Below, in pieces: positions 35,323 to 48,500 of a stretch of DNA of 64,000 nt. A model generated the notes under the pieces. That model saw only the letters and a program-made list of their open reading frames with translations, did no database searches and was not told the origin of the DNA. Source of the DNA: Tetrapyrgos nigripes (Eukaryota; Basidiomycota; Agaricomycetes; Agaricales; Campanellaceae); assembly GCA_013368315.1 (NCBI GenBank), contig JAACJM010000030.1, positions 248,001 through 312,000 on the forward strand. The letters are read 5' to 3'. The position numbers and the translations under genes are program-made. Each line of letters begins with the position of its first letter. Position 1 is the stretch's first letter.

Positions 35323-37989
35323 TCAATCGATGGCTTGGACACCATCATAGGCAGGCAATCTCCGGCATACCTCCTCCCAATCTATCGTGCCCTCTACCAA
35401 GTCCGTTACGGTCGCAATTACTTCGTCGATAGAGGCAATCCTTTGGTCCATGATATCACGTTCCCTGTTCAAAAGCAAAAATAACGTGGAGTCAGCCACA
35501 TCATCCATCAAGGTGCCTTGGCTTGTCCGAACTGATGGAGCAGTGAAACAACATACCTCAGAGTACAGGTGTGATTTTGGACGGCTGTTGAGAGGAAAAG
35601 TGGGATCGTTTGGAGAAAGAAAAGATGGATGATAATCAGTCAGTAACCGTCAGACCGGTGGATGAAGACGCGGGTTTCAGGAGTGAGACGCCAGATAGGA
35701 ATAACGGAGATAGACTCACAGGCAAAATCGATCGTAATTCCGTACGGTGTACCAAGCTCGTCATTTCGGGCATAACGTTTTCCGATGGAGGTGTTTGAAT
35801 CGTCTACACGGGAGAATATCCCAGCCCTGCGAAGTTTCGAAGCTATAATGAAATGCTATCGGTTAGGCACTAGTGATTATGAAGACGACCCGCCCATAAG
35901 ACGAGTTCATGTGCGATGGGAACGTACAAATTTCCTGCACCAAAGGATCAAACTCCTCCTTGGCACTCAACGGAACGATGAGAACTTTGGTAGGTGCCAC
36001 TAAAGGGGGTAGAGATAGGACCTAATCACGGAGAACGGTCAATGTTACAGCCCAACGCCCAAAACCCGAAAGATCCGGAGTAACCAAGCTTGGGAGAGGG
36101 GGAATCGGTCTGGAGGATTTCACTTACCCCACGTTCGACATCCTGTTCTCTACTCCAGAAGCTGTGCTCCAGCAGTGTGTAAAGGATTCGGCCTAGACCA
36201 AAGGATGGCTCAATGACGTTGGGTGTATATTCCCGTACTGGGCAAAGACTGATCAGAGGAGAGGAACTGCGAGTTGTGGCACCGGAAACTCACTTGACTG
36301 CTTGAAAGTCCGTCTTTCGATGCGTAACACTTCAGGAGATAGCTCAAATGACTTCCCGTCAATTGTGATCGTGGTCTTCCTTCGGTAAGAAATCAAAGTC
36401 AGTAATGTGGCAAAGACGATAATGACCAAGTTCTTACCCTTGCTCAAGTTCCCCTTTGATCTTCAAGAGTTCCTCTTCGCCTAAGCCTTCTACATGCTTC
36501 TGAATGACGCCAGCATCCTGCTTGAAGGTCTTGCCAAAGTTCTTCTTGTTAAACTCGGGGCACTCCTTCTCAGTGACGACCGGCTCCTTCAAGGCTTGGC
36601 GGACAACGAGAGGATGACCAGTCTTCTTGGAGTGCACAGTCAAGTCGTAAGCCGCACGGTCAGCACAACCGACACACTCTGTCCAACCAGTCGAGTTTTC
36701 AATTTCAGCATCCCAACAATCCGTGGCATAGTGAGCCATCTCGTTGGCCATGTGCTGTCTGAAACGGAGTCGTTTGGGGTTGATACCGATTTTGAGGAGG
36801 AACATGTGAATACGGGCCATGAAGTAGCCAAGGGTCTCATTGGCGACGACACCCTTGTCTACTGCTTCACCAATGGTCATCTTGGTGGGGGCGGTGCTCC
36901 CAGAGAGCTGAACATCTCTGTCCAGCAGGTCAAGAACAGTGTCACGTACATCCTTGAAACGAGCATGCGATTTGTCCAAGGGATCGACGTAGTGCTCGAT
37001 TTCAGCCATCGTGAATTCACGCACACGGAGAAGACCAGCACGGGGAGAAATCTCATTTCTGAAGGAACGACCAATCTGGGCCGAGGCAAACGGTACACGT
37101 CCATTGTTGAACTCGAGTAAACGTGAAAAGTTGAGGAAGTGGCCCTGAGCAGTCTCTGGCCGAAGATACCTGTCCGACATGTTAGGACAGGAAGAAGGAA
37201 CAACATTGAGCCCACTCACCCTGGGTGTTGTCCGGTGGGCCCAATGCTACTTGCAAACATAAGATTGAACTGCTGAGGTTCGGTGACCTCATTGTCGGTA
37301 TCTGGGTTCCTGATATCAAACTTCCTGCATAGTTCGCCCAACTCTGCGCCAGAGTAGTTATCAAGCTACAATGAACGAAACATAGCGGGTCAGAAAACTG
37401 AGAATATGCCTATAAATCACTGGCACATACCTGAGCCAGAGTAAACTCGTAACTCTTCACAACATCGTCTGCCAATTGTACCGCAACTGCCTTGGCTGCT
37501 TTCTTCTTCTTCTTCTTGTCCTTCTCATCCTCTTTTGGTGCCGCTGCCTGCCCCCGAGCTTCTTTATCACCAGCCAATCGTGCCTCCAAAACGTTTTTTA
37601 CAAGGTGGTCCGCACGGAGCACATCACCAGTTTTGCTGTCCTTGACCATCCAATCTGCAAACCGTGCAACGTGGCCAGACGTCTCGAAAACGGGAGCAGG
37701 TGTCATGATAGTAGTATCGAGCTCTAACATAGCTTCTTCTATGATAAAATGTTTCCGCCATTCGTTGATAATATTGGCCTGCAAGGAAGAACCGGATGGA
37801 CCGTAATCGTATAAACCAGCAACACCTGGAGATGATACACACTGTATTCCGAGCAAATTCCCGAGAAAAAGAGGATGAAGACGCACCACCATAGATCTCA
37901 AAAGCAGGAGCATAGAAGAATCTCCGATTTAGCAAGGCTTCTAAACGGGTTTTGTCGAATGGATGTGCTGTTTTGTTGACCGTAGCCAT
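35323..37989 (-). CDS. GRS1: Glycyl-tRNA synthetase, cytosolic/mitochondrial type
   Basis: A class II aminoacyl-tRNA synthetase that charges tRNA-Gly; in fungi one gene often serves cytosol and mitochondria. The start [20 protein letters not shown] leads to [14 protein letters not shown] and, after an intron, [18 protein letters not shown]. The [18 protein letters not shown] block follows, then a Lys-rich insertion and [14 protein letters not shown]. Motif 2 is [20 protein letters not shown], and TEWTEC-like [16 protein letters not shown] follows. Motif 3 is EPSFGLGRI. The anticodon-binding domain begins VLIVPLS and ends [15 protein letters not shown]. At least seven introns interrupt it. All expected blocks are present in order, so it looks functional. 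Confidence 0.95.
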
Positions 37990-38526
37990 GTCTGAGCTGC
38001 GACGACGAGGAAATCTACAGGGAACTGATAGAAATGGATCAAGCTTGAGACACCGTCGTGTTGGTAGAAGAAAAGGGCGCATCCACTCCAGGACAGATAA
38101 TTAAAGATTTCGCGGTCGAGTCACGATGCTATCGATCACGTCGAAAGCACAAAAACTCAACATTTATCCGCTATTTTGCCAACTTGTTACCGAGCTGCTC
38201 TGCAAAATTGTATACGTTTTCTGGAGCACCATGAATTGCACTGGAGATGCTACAGAAGAGGTGGAAAACAACAGAGGAATAAAACAATCAGAATCTACGT
38301 GTAAAGATTGTGGAGCACTAGTTCATAAAATGACATTAAAATTGCACACTGTGCAAAGGCTATGAAAGCAGAAAGAAGACGAGAAGCATAAGAAAACATA
38401 TAACAATGAGTTGTAGCAGCAGTCCATGCGAGAGACTATGTCCATGCCAATGCAAATCCAAACCATGCAAAAAAAACCCATCTCTAAAGCAGACCCAAAC
38501 TAGCACTTTTTCAAGAACTTGGTCAT
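37990..38526. other. Upstream region of the glycyl-tRNA synthetase gene
   Basis: Between the synthetase start and the stop of the next minus-strand gene I see no gene. It should hold the synthetase promoter and the 3' untranslated region of the channel gene. No clear TATA box was identified. Confidence 0.5.
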
Positions 38527-41500
38527 CTAAGCCAAAGTACCCTGCATCGAATGGTATCCCCTCTTCAACCACTCGTCCGGTGTAACACGCTCATCCCTTT
38601 GGAAATCACGAGCAAACAGCAAGTCGTTCTCGGGTGCAAATGCCCACCGAGCAGGGTCAGGAGGTGCAGTGGAAGTAAGAGCTTGAAGTTCATTTCCTGA
38701 GGAATTATGCGAAACCGACCCGTCAGTGACTGCAGCGATGTCAAACGGAGAATGTAATAACGGAACTCACGGATGATGTTACGGGTGAAATGGTCTAGGT
38801 TCTATCGTTGACAAGTGCGAGGAACCCGTCAGTCAGTAGACGCATGAGACAGAAAAGATCCAGACTCACCAAGTCGTTCTTGTCATAACCGAACGGATCT
38901 ACAGAAGATACAAAAGCACCATGGGGTTAGACGGTCACCAGATAACTGACAAGAATGGCCCTTGCTTGGGAGGAGGTACGTACTTTCAATTTCTTCACCA
39001 GCAACCAGGAACCCGAAGAAGATGAATGTCAGGACGCAAGTTGCGGGGATGGTCATCCATTTCAAAGTGGCATAGATTTGTGCAGGCTGATACGTCCAAT
39101 ACGTCGGACAAGAGATGAGCGGTGCGAGACGATTTGGGATTCATGCAATGCCAGGTACAAGTGACGACAAGCGGAAGAGAGCCGACGTGGATTGCATGGG
39201 CATGAACCGATTTTCAGAAATTTGCAAATTTTGGAGAGTGCCACCACAACACAACCACACCAATGACCATGAAGGCGTTTTCGGGACCGAGCAAAACGAT
39301 TTGACATGTGTATAGGCAGAGAGAGGGAAGTTAGAACGGAGTTTCTCAAAAGGCCAAGTGAAACCGAAAATATAAAATGCGAGAATCCGGGGTGCCGCGG
39401 GGACCAAAGCAGGAGGGTAAAGAAGATGGAGACGGAGACTTACGAGAGCAAAACAGTAGATGACGGTCACGACCCACAAGTGAATGGAGTACCTAGATAT
39501 GATATGTTGTCAGCGGACAATAACGAGACTACGATAGGCAATGCAGAAATCCCAGAAAGAAAGACAATGTCCAAGTTTGCGATCTAATACTGTAGAGAAA
39601 TCCAACATCGAACATCCAACTCCTGGAAGATCCCGGCTGTATTGTTTAAAGAAAAGATGGCAAAGAGTGGACTAGTCCTAAAACGAAAAAAGATATGACA
39701 GAGACGCAGTGGCAAAACATAACAAATCATCGACAATGAAGGGGAACTCGGATCACGATCCAATCACAGATGACTACGACGAGCTAGACAAAGGATGGTG
39801 ACGTGAGTCCGATTGACTCGAAGATTGACAATGACCACGTATGTAACATGTACAACAGCATCAGTAGATTCACGAAGGAAAAACATGTGGTGAGGAATCG
39901 GGAGATTGGAGGAGTTTGCATGAAGGAGATTTCAGGAGTTAGGGAGAAGAGATAGAGAGAAGATGAAGCTGAACACGAGGAGACGGAGTCGATGGCCATA
40001 TGGTGCAAGAGAAAAAATTTCCACAAAGAAGCAGCACTCACGAGAAGGGAATGGGCGTGGTGAGAATTCGTTCAAGGCCGGTCAGACCATCCACGAGTTG
40101 ATTCAGAGCCAGTAAAAGGGTGTCTGCAAACACCGAGAGGGTATGCATTAGTGTAAGCAGAATAACGACATTTAGAAGAGAACAGACTGGTCGTCGGAAC
40201 CTCATTGGTCTTCCTAACTTGCAAAGCCGAAATATAGGAACTCTGTATAGAGACAGTAAGCAACCTGTCTAGTCAAAGCATCAAACACTGACCAGATACA
40301 ACGAAATTTCCAACGGCAGATTGTGCGAAACACCGACGTTCCTCATTTTGGCCCTCAATCTCGCAGCCTTTTTCCCTTTGAGCTCCCGTCCTCTCCTCGT
40401 CAACGCTTTCACTAGCAAAGAGAAAGGGAACAGGTCAAAGATACCATACTTAGGCGCATCACGAGCAGGAAGCAAGAACGATTCGTCTTCCCGGCGGAGA
40501 ATAACCCTCTCTGGCCTCTTTTCTTCCGCCGGTGAGAGAGGGGGGTCATCTTTCTCCTTTTCCTTTTCATCCTTGAAGAGTTTAGGCAGCGAAAAAGAGG
40601 CGTTCTTCCTGGGTTTCGGAGCAGTCACTGGGGCAGGTAGCTCTTGCTCAGCTGGAGCCTGCGAGGCACCACCGTTTGTACGTTGATGCAGGAAGGTACC
40701 TCCAGTCGAACCCGTGGTGCGAGTTTCTGGAGACTCGGGGATACTCTTCAGAGAGCCTGGAGAAGCCACTGGAGCGAGAGGTGCCCCATGAGCATCAAAG
40801 GATCGTGTAAGGTCTGGGTGAGAAGGTATTCCTGTGGGTAAAGCATAGGCTGGTAGAAACTTGACGAGGTAGTACAGGTCTCTGCACAAACGTCCCTCGT
40901 TAGGAAAGGTCAACAAAGATCGAACAGAGGACGTACTCGTAGAAAATCCCATCTTCACCTCGCAGGTAATGTTTCACCGCAACACTGAATGCTTCCAACA
41001 GATTTATGACCGTCTTCTTTTCAATCATGGCACGCGCCTTCAATACTTCCGCGGAGTCGGTCGCCGTCGCAGGCGGGTCTATGCCCGAAAATCAGTGAAT
41101 TGGACGATTTCACATTGATAACGACGCACCAGGGACGTGGAACCAAACCGTCCTTGAAAAGGTACGCGTAGCCAGAATGATTTGGGACCATAACCTCCTT
41201 CCTTCATTGTACCGTTCAAAAGATGATGTTGTCCGGTAGGAAATGACAAAACCGAGCACTGTACCGATACTAAAGTAGTCTCTCAAGTCAGCTAAGGTTG
41301 CAAACGATATTGTTGAGGACGTACACAGTCAAGAGCGTGGGCTGGAAGGTCAATTTATGTCCTTGCTCATTAAGGATAGTTATAAGCGTGGCCCAAGCAC
41401 CGAAGAAAATCAGGATGTGCCAACATCTGAATAGAGCTGTCGCGAGAAGTGCACTGACAAACGATGCTCCCGGCCTCTGTCTTGGGGCAAAACTGTTCGT

Positions 41501-41640
41501 TTCCGATATTTTTAGTACTCGTTGGTTCTTCATTGAAGGATTACTTACGGATCAGGAGTATGAAATCCTCTATGGGAGATCGTGTTCGCGCGTTTAAGGC
41601 CAAAATCCTGGTCGTCCGATCCGTTGTCGAGATAGTGCAT
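38527..41640 (-). CDS. Bestrophin / UPF0187-family anion channel-like membrane protein
   Basis: Members form pentameric chloride or anion channels, or related membrane proteins. The chain starts MHYLDNGSDDQDFGLKRANT. After an intron it gives FRCWHILIFFGAWATLITIL, then the family signature SYRTTSSFERYNEGRRLW followed by WSQIILATRTFSRTVW. The second signature, EENPFGYDKNDL-like sequence (EIENPFGYDKNDLNLDHF once spliced), is near 38900. Between the two lies a Ser/Pro/Lys-rich cytosolic insert of roughly 150 residues. Membrane segments include YSIHLWVVTVIYCFAL and MTIPATCVLTFIFFGFLVAG. The end is RGYHSMQGTLA. Many exons are short; two introns, near 39490-40040 and 39095-39435, are unusually long for this window. 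Family call is firm; transported ion and membrane are not known. Confidence 0.87.
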
Positions 41641-42682
41641 AACAAGCACGGCCAACCCAGAACAGGAAAATCGAAAAAAAAAGAAAATTAAAAAGGAGGG
41701 TAAGGGGAATAAGGGACAAAACACACCCTTTGCGACGCTTTTGTACGCAGCTGGTGGGAGCTCGAGGTTGCGCGTTGCATGCTACCGGTAGAAACTTGAC
41801 GAACCGTTTACGGTATACAATATCCCAGCGTAGATAAGGGACAAAGCTACTGAAGAGATGTCGAATTCAGTCAAATATTAGGTACCCTCTGGAGCTTGGA
41901 ACTGAAGCTGATAAGTAGACTCACCTTATAGGCTCCTCGCTGTTACTCGTTAGAAGGACGTGGCACTCGTGATAGTCGTAGGCAGAGTTTGCTCCACGCT
42001 GTGTCATCGTTGTATCTTCTGATGATCTCTGTGCTTGGCAGTTGTACTTGCAACAAATTTCAATTTAGTCTCGCGGACTCAATCAATTTACTAAAGATAC
42101 TAATAGCTCTCTCTCTCTCTGTTTACTATGAACTCCTCCAGAGTAGTAGTATGTACACCAGACCATGAAGATTGTCATTTTGTGCGACTTCTTGGCGGTT
42201 GGATAGCAATCTTCGAATTTGATATCGATGACCCTCACTTAAATAACCTTTAAAGTGTTGTTACCTGCCCCCGCAACGCGGCGCCGAGCACCTGAGCTTG
42301 GCATGTACTTGAGATGACTTTCTTCCGCTCACTTCGACTCATCCCTTCTAATCCCTGCCCTCAGGGCTAAGGGCAATGCAGTTTTTCTCGTAATCTCAGC
42401 GAACGCGGCGTAAGTGAGTAAAGCAGGGCCCAGGGTGTATATACATGGACCGACGATCGCAATGCACTCAGGAAGGTGATGGTCCGTCGGGACGCACCAA
42501 AAACTCCTGCGGGACAGGCAAGAACTGACGTTCACTGAAGAGGTATTTATGAATACTACTCAGGAGAGATCAATACACAGTAATAGAGCGAAGAATAAAA
42601 ATATCGTACCTTTCTAATAATACACACTGGACGAACATATCCCAAACCACAACCTCCTCATGTCTGTAGCATAGATGCTCAT
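41641..42682. other. Intergenic, no gene recognised
   Basis: About 1 kb upstream of the channel gene and downstream of the EMC8/9 gene. It contains a short CT repeat near 42108-42120 and no open frame with family signs. Promoter and terminator sequences are expected here. Confidence 0.5.
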
Positions 42683-43587
42683 TTAGAGGTCCGCAGGCAT
42701 TGCTTCCCTGTTTCTCAGCCAATCTTTCAAAGCAAAGACAATGTCTCTCAGTTTAAAGAACCAGCACAGGGGAAGAACAACCTACCAATAGCAACATCCT
42801 CTAAATGGTCATCAAAATCCCCAAATTTCTGGTGCAAATGCTGCTCTTGAACCAATGCCACTGCACGAGTAGGCAAATCCGATGATGACAACTGAAATGA
42901 GGAATTCGAAGAAAAGGGCGCGCTTGCTTCCGTGAAAGGACGCCATGTTGAGGAAGATTGTGATATGTAAGGCTGTAATGGATGTCAGGACATGCAGAAC
43001 ATCATCATGGTTCGAGGAAATCCTCACAATTAAAGCAGCATCGTTTGAACCCAGTTTGTTTCCGTCAATCTGAACGAGACAGGAATAAGTCCGAGAAATC
43101 AACGTGTGATAGACAGAACACGACTCACAACAAATGCTACAGCATCTGCGAAGCCTTCTTTGACCTTTGACGCGACCTTCTCTCCTACTGGCGCCAAGGC
43201 AGTATCGTCCAGTCTTTCGGAAGCCTGGTAATAGCCAACCAGATTGAGTCCTAGACTCTCAGCGTGTCTTGCTGCCTTTCGCATTCAAATGTCAGTATGG
43301 ATGTCAAAAGTACGGTCGAATGATACTAAAAAAGAAAAATTCCAACGCAGGACGTGCCCTCGACGCGCAATAGACTGCAAACTCGCAAGACTCACCAAAT
43401 CCAACCCAATCTCCATCATAGGACTCAAACTTGTCCAATGATGTAAAAGTGGTATCGCATCTTGGATTTCAACGCCAGAGGAAGTCGAAACTCCTAGTAA
43501 GACGCCATTGACTTGTTTATGCGGATGTTTCGCTGCGTGAAAGAATATCTTGAAGTATGCTGGAGCTTGAACTGTATATGACACCAT
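42683..43587 (-). CDS. EMC8: ER membrane protein complex subunit 8/9
   Basis: EMC8/9 is a cytosolic-face subunit of the ER membrane complex, which inserts tail-anchored and multi-spanning proteins. The MPN-like fold is recognisable: MVSYTVQAPAYFKIFFHAAK and HPHKQVNGVLLG, then DAIPLLHHWTSLSPMMEIGL. Later exons give AARHAESLGLNLVGYYQASE, ALAPVGEKVASKVKEGFADA and IDGNKLGSNDAALI. A further intron joins to PYISQSSSTWRPF, and the last exon ends DWLRNREAMPADL. The zinc-ligand motif of active MPN proteases is absent, as usual in the family. It is divergent from ATG12 with only 176 bases between the start codons, so the two share a bidirectional promoter region. Confidence 0.93.
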
Positions 43588-43763
43588 CTTTCAATTTTTG
43601 GCTTTTCGAAGACCTAGTTGAGTAGAGATAATGGTCCTTTGTTACTAAGATTTCTTGAGTTGATGAAGGAGGAGATGAAGGTGAAGTGACAAACGTGACA
43701 TGTGTTGGTCAAACCCAACATCGACTATTCCACTCGGTTCTATACCTCAATAACGTCTCTAGC

Positions 43764-44389
43764 ATGGTTCTAACGAATAGCCACGATGGAGCAGACCGGT
43801 CATTGCCCAATTGGGGGTCTTCAGACACATCGGAAACAGCAGAAGAGGCTTTAAAGGCACTGCAGACGTACAAGAAGAAGGATGGGGAGAAAGGTGTGTG
43901 GTTGTCTCCTGTTCATTTTCACCCAGGGCTCATTGAGTTGCTCTTTTTACCTTGTAGTCATCGTGCGTTTCAAAGCCGTAGGAAATGCCCCCATAATGAA
44001 GCAAAATTTCTTCAAAATTACATCTTCAAATCGATTTCAAGCTGTGATACAGTTCTTGAGGAAGGAATTGGGATACAAGGGAAATGAATCTCTGGTGTGT
44101 TTCCTACCTTTTCTTTTTTTTTCGTACTCGACCATAGCAGCCCCACACATGTTCATTTTTCTGCCAATTTCCGACATTTGACTAACATGTAGTCCATTTG
44201 ACAGCACACATATATCAACCTGGCATTCTCACCAGCACCAGACGATACTGTCGCTAATCTCTTCAAGTCATTCCAGACGGACAACCATCTGATAGTAAAC
44301 TATAGGTGCGAATCTTAGCTGTTAGTCCTTCCGAATCTAACGCCGGTATTTTGGTTTTTGGCTGTAGTACCACCACTGCTTGGGGTTAA
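43764..44389 (+). CDS. ATG12: Ubiquitin-like autophagy protein Atg12
   Basis: Atg12 is conjugated to Atg5; the conjugate drives lipidation of Atg8 on the growing autophagosome. Exons 43764-43893, 43958-44094, 44205-44305 and 44368-44389 total 390 bases, giving 129 residues. An acidic disordered N-terminus precedes the ubiquitin-like fold: [29 protein letters not shown] sequence, then [19 protein letters not shown] and LIVNYSTTTAWG. The exposed C-terminal Gly needed for conjugation is the last residue, as is normal for Atg12. The start Met at 43764 was chosen because it follows a gap of non-conserved sequence; an upstream in-frame Met at 43686 exists but overlaps the shared promoter. Confidence 0.94.
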
Positions 44390-45233
44390 ACATGAAGGTC
44401 GTGCAAGACGTTTTCATGGACTTGGTCTTGACTCTTGGGATCGTTGGCCTCATTTTCGATTCTTCCTAGGCTCCGCTATATTTCCCCAGCCTGTTGGCTC
44501 AGATTACCAGCATTGTATTCTGTATTGTATCATCAGCAATCTATCGCGATATTAATGCCTTTCTACAGTGCGTGAATGATTCAACAGGATGAGAACCAAC
44601 CTTCCTTTCCCTGCGCATGTCGGCCGTGGGCCACAGTCGCAGCTCCATCAGCATGACAGCTACAGGGGCCTACTATGTACATAGTGTGGTTTTTGACAGA
44701 TTATGTGACCGGTATCTCAATGATATGGCTTTGGCTACTAACCAGAATGACGAAGGCCATTCGTAGCATTGCCAGGAACAGAGGATTTAGGGGTCAAAGC
44801 TTTCAAACTACAGACATGCGGAAGGCAGAGACTGAGAAAGGTGCGTGTTTATTCTCACTATGTATTATCCTGATCATTCATGCTGTCTCCTAGTCTGAAC
44901 TAGTCGTCATGTTCTTTGAGCTGCAGGAAATCCAAGATACAAAAGGAAGGAACCTGTGGTGTGTTTTGAACAGCGCTCGCCCACATATCTCGTTCCGGCA
45001 GTCCTGACATGCTGTCTATCTATTTATGCGTTTTTCTGCTGTTCCCTATTGCAAAATTCTCGACTAAAGTCACTAAATTACCAGCTCATTTCAAGCTGCT
45101 TTTTGTTTCACTGCCGTAGACGACTTCTTTTCTTTTCTTTCTCCTGGACGTGTAGCTCTAACACCCTTGCCGTGGCAAATATCCGTTTCCGATTGCTATC
45201 AACTGCCGATATGAGGTTCCTGGTTCATCGAGT

Positions 45234-45499
45234 CTTATCTGAAGTTTTCTATTCCGCTTCCATTTTTGGAATTACCATACAATTTGAATATGTATGCGTT
45301 ATCTCTCGTTCACTCGTCTTCGTTAGAGATAAGACGGGAAGCATGGAAGCCGTCAACTTCTTGAAGCTTTCCCCGTCTTCTTTCCCTATTCACCACCACC
45401 TTCTGAGTCTTGGTCGATCAGTTCTGCGGTCCTGCTGGTCCTGCAAGATTCGTACCAGGGAGCGATTTACTGACATCTGAAGCGTTTCAAGGCTTATCT
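45234..45499 (+). promoter_or_regulatory. Cluster of GATA motifs upstream of the DUR3-type gene
   Basis: Three GATA-type motifs lie within 280 bases of the start codon: CTTATCT at 45234-45240, AGATAAG at 45327-45333 and CTTATCT at 45493-45499. Such sites bind AreA/Nit2-class nitrogen regulators, which control fungal urea transporters. Function here is inferred from motif and gene identity. Confidence 0.55.
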
Positions 45500-45509
45500 C
45501 AAGTTCAGA

Positions 45510-48500
45510 ATGTCATCTGCAGATGTACTGCCTCAGGGAGCGGGATATGGGGTTGGTGAGTTGATATGATGTGTTTTCTTCCGTTCTTCAAGAACTCAAC
45601 TTATTGACTTACCCTTTACTATGTTTCGTCCGCGTTGCTCATACTTGTCTACATGAAGTCGTTGGTGAGTTCTCGCCATCTGGTCAGCTAAGGGATGTTT
45701 TTGAACATTTCGAATCTTTCCTCTACTTAGGCATCGGCTTGTTCTTTAGTGCTTTTATGCTAGGCCTAACAGCCATACAAGCACGATACACTGCGTTTTC
45801 ACCGAAGAATTCGGAAGAGTTTAGTAGTGCATCCAGGAGTGTCAAACCCGGTCTCATAGCTTCGGGGATTGTTTCAGCAGTACGTGGTCTCCGACTCGCT
45901 TAGGCTATATCCCGTAAGTTTGTGAACTAATGCACATCGGAATTCATAGTGGACGTGGGCAGCGACTTTAGTACGTCCCTCATCATGCATGCATTTGAAG
46001 ATGATGATACTAACTAAAGTACTTTAATCCCCCTTTGCCTTTTAGCTTCAAAGTAGTGCAGTAGCGTATAAATATGGGATTAGTGGACCTTGGTGGTATG
46101 GAGGTGAGCTTCCTGTCCTATTCAATCCATTCATGCATGCTGATAATCTGCGTAATGATAGCTGGAGCGACGATTCAAGTTTTACTTTTCGCCATGCTAG
46201 CTGCCAAACTGAAGATGAACGCTCCTTATGCGCATACATGGCTTGAGATTGTTGGTGTTCGATGGGGGAAAGCAGCGCATCTGATTTTCATGTTCTTTGG
46301 GTGCGTGTTGTGATACTCATGGGTTTCCTGCCGTTTGGGACTGACACTCCTTTTCTTTATTCGGGTTCCAGGCTCGCAACCAATATCATCGTCAGCTCAA
46401 TGTTGATTCTGGGTGGAAGCGCTACAGTGACGGATTTAACGGGAATGAATACGATTGCGGTATGTTTGGCTTTTCTCGTACTCAGGCTGTTGTTGGTTCA
46501 CTCAACTTGATTTTCAGGCTTGTTTCCTCATTCCTCTGGGAGTAGTTATCTATGTCGTCGTTGGTGGTATGCGGTCGACTTTACTTTGTGACTAGTGCGT
46601 GCATTTCTTTTAACGCCAATTGTATATACTGACTGACTTGTTTTTCCTGATCAGCACACACACTACCGTCCTATTTGCCATCATCTTCGTACGTCTCCTC
46701 CCTTGCCGGTCTTATCCCTATTACCAATACACACAAATCCCAACTATCTACCCAGGTTTTCATATTCACAGCATATGCAACAAGCCCCAAAATCGGCAGT
46801 CCAGCCCGTATGCACGAACTCCTCACTTCTGTTGCTCAAGCCTCTCCCGTTCCCGGAAACGCCCATGGTTCATATGTCACCATGCGTTCAAAGAACGGGT
46901 TAATCTTCGGAGTCATCAATATCATAGGGAACTTTGCTACGGTTTTCCAGGATCAGGCGTATTGGCAAAGAGCGATTGCGAGTAGACCTGCGACGACGGT
47001 GAAGGCGTATTTGTTGGGTGGATTGGCTTGGTATGTGTCTTGAAGTTGTGTTCCCGTTAAATATGTACTGATGTCGTGAATGTTGACTGATTTATGCATA
47101 CAGGTTCGCCATCCCATTCACATTCTCTACTACTCTCGGTCTCGCCGCCGTTGCTCTTCGTGGAGATCCAGATATGAAGACCCTTTCAGCAGAGGACGTA
47201 TCCGCTGGTTTACCTGCTTCGGCTGCGGCATCAGCTCTACTTGGTCAATCGGGTGCAGCAGCGTTGTTGGTGGTGTTGTTTTTGGCTGTTACGTCTGCGA
47301 CTTCAGCAGAGTTGATCGCTGTTTCGTCGTTGTTGACGTATGATGTGTATAAGGTGGGTTCTTTCTTCTAAAAGGTTTCAAATTGGGTGTGAGCTTAGGA
47401 CATTGAATATGTTTATTGTAGAAATATTTCAACCCCAGAGCGACAGAGGAGCAATTGTTGAATATGGGTCATTATATGGTGAGGACGTGCCTTCCTTGTC
47501 ATCACAGGCAGAGGTCTGACGGGCTAGCTCGGATGAACCCAGGTTGCTCTCTACGGCCTCGTTATGGCTTTGGCGGGTTTGATATTCTTCTACATCGGTA
47601 TCTCCATGGGATGGTTATATGTAAGGCTCCGTGTCCTCTTATCTCTTATTCACATTCTTGCATCTACTCTTCACTCCTCGCTGACTATCAAATGGCAGAC
47701 TTTCATGGGTGTCATCCTAGGATCGGGTGTAGTCCCAATTGCACTTTGCATTACATGGAAGAAAGCGAACAAGTGGGGATGTATCGCTGGATCTGTGATT
47801 GGATTTTTCTGTGGTCTTATTGCGTGGTTGGTGACAACTAGCTCGTTGAATGGGAGTGTTATTAATGTTACGGTGAGCTGCCATGAACTTTGAAGGTTGT
47901 CTGTCATTTGCTTACTATTATTATGCGTTTTTGCGTTTTGGGACAGACCTCGGGCGGAGACCTTGAAATGCTCGCAGGTAATTTGGCCTCGATTGGAGTT
48001 GGAGGAATTGTGTCGGTTGTCACTTCGTACATTGTATGTTTTTTTCCTTTCTCTTGCTCTGTGCTCGGGAAACTAACCTTAGACTTGCAATGTATGCAGT
48101 GGCCAGATAATTTTGACTTTGAGCTTACAAGAACCATTAACCGACCAGAGACGACATCTGGAATGAAACCTACGATAACAGACGAACTTGATGACGAGAA
48201 GAAGGGTCGGGCAAGTAATGAGGAGTCCGCCAGTGAATCGGCCCCTGTCCCTGTGACTTCTGCTGAAGAAGAAGACGAATTAAATCCTGTTGCATTGCAA
48301 AAGGCGTTTAAATTTGCAGCGTGGTCTTCGTTGTCTTTGGTTGGTGTTTTTACTACATTGGATATATTCTGGTTTTTAGCTTACCTATCCTCAGCTCCTC
48401 ATAATGATCATACTTATTCCCTTACCGTTGTTCTTCGCGCAAACGGTGTATGGTGTACGTGGGCTTGAGGCGTGGGTAGTCATCGGGATCATCTGGTGCT

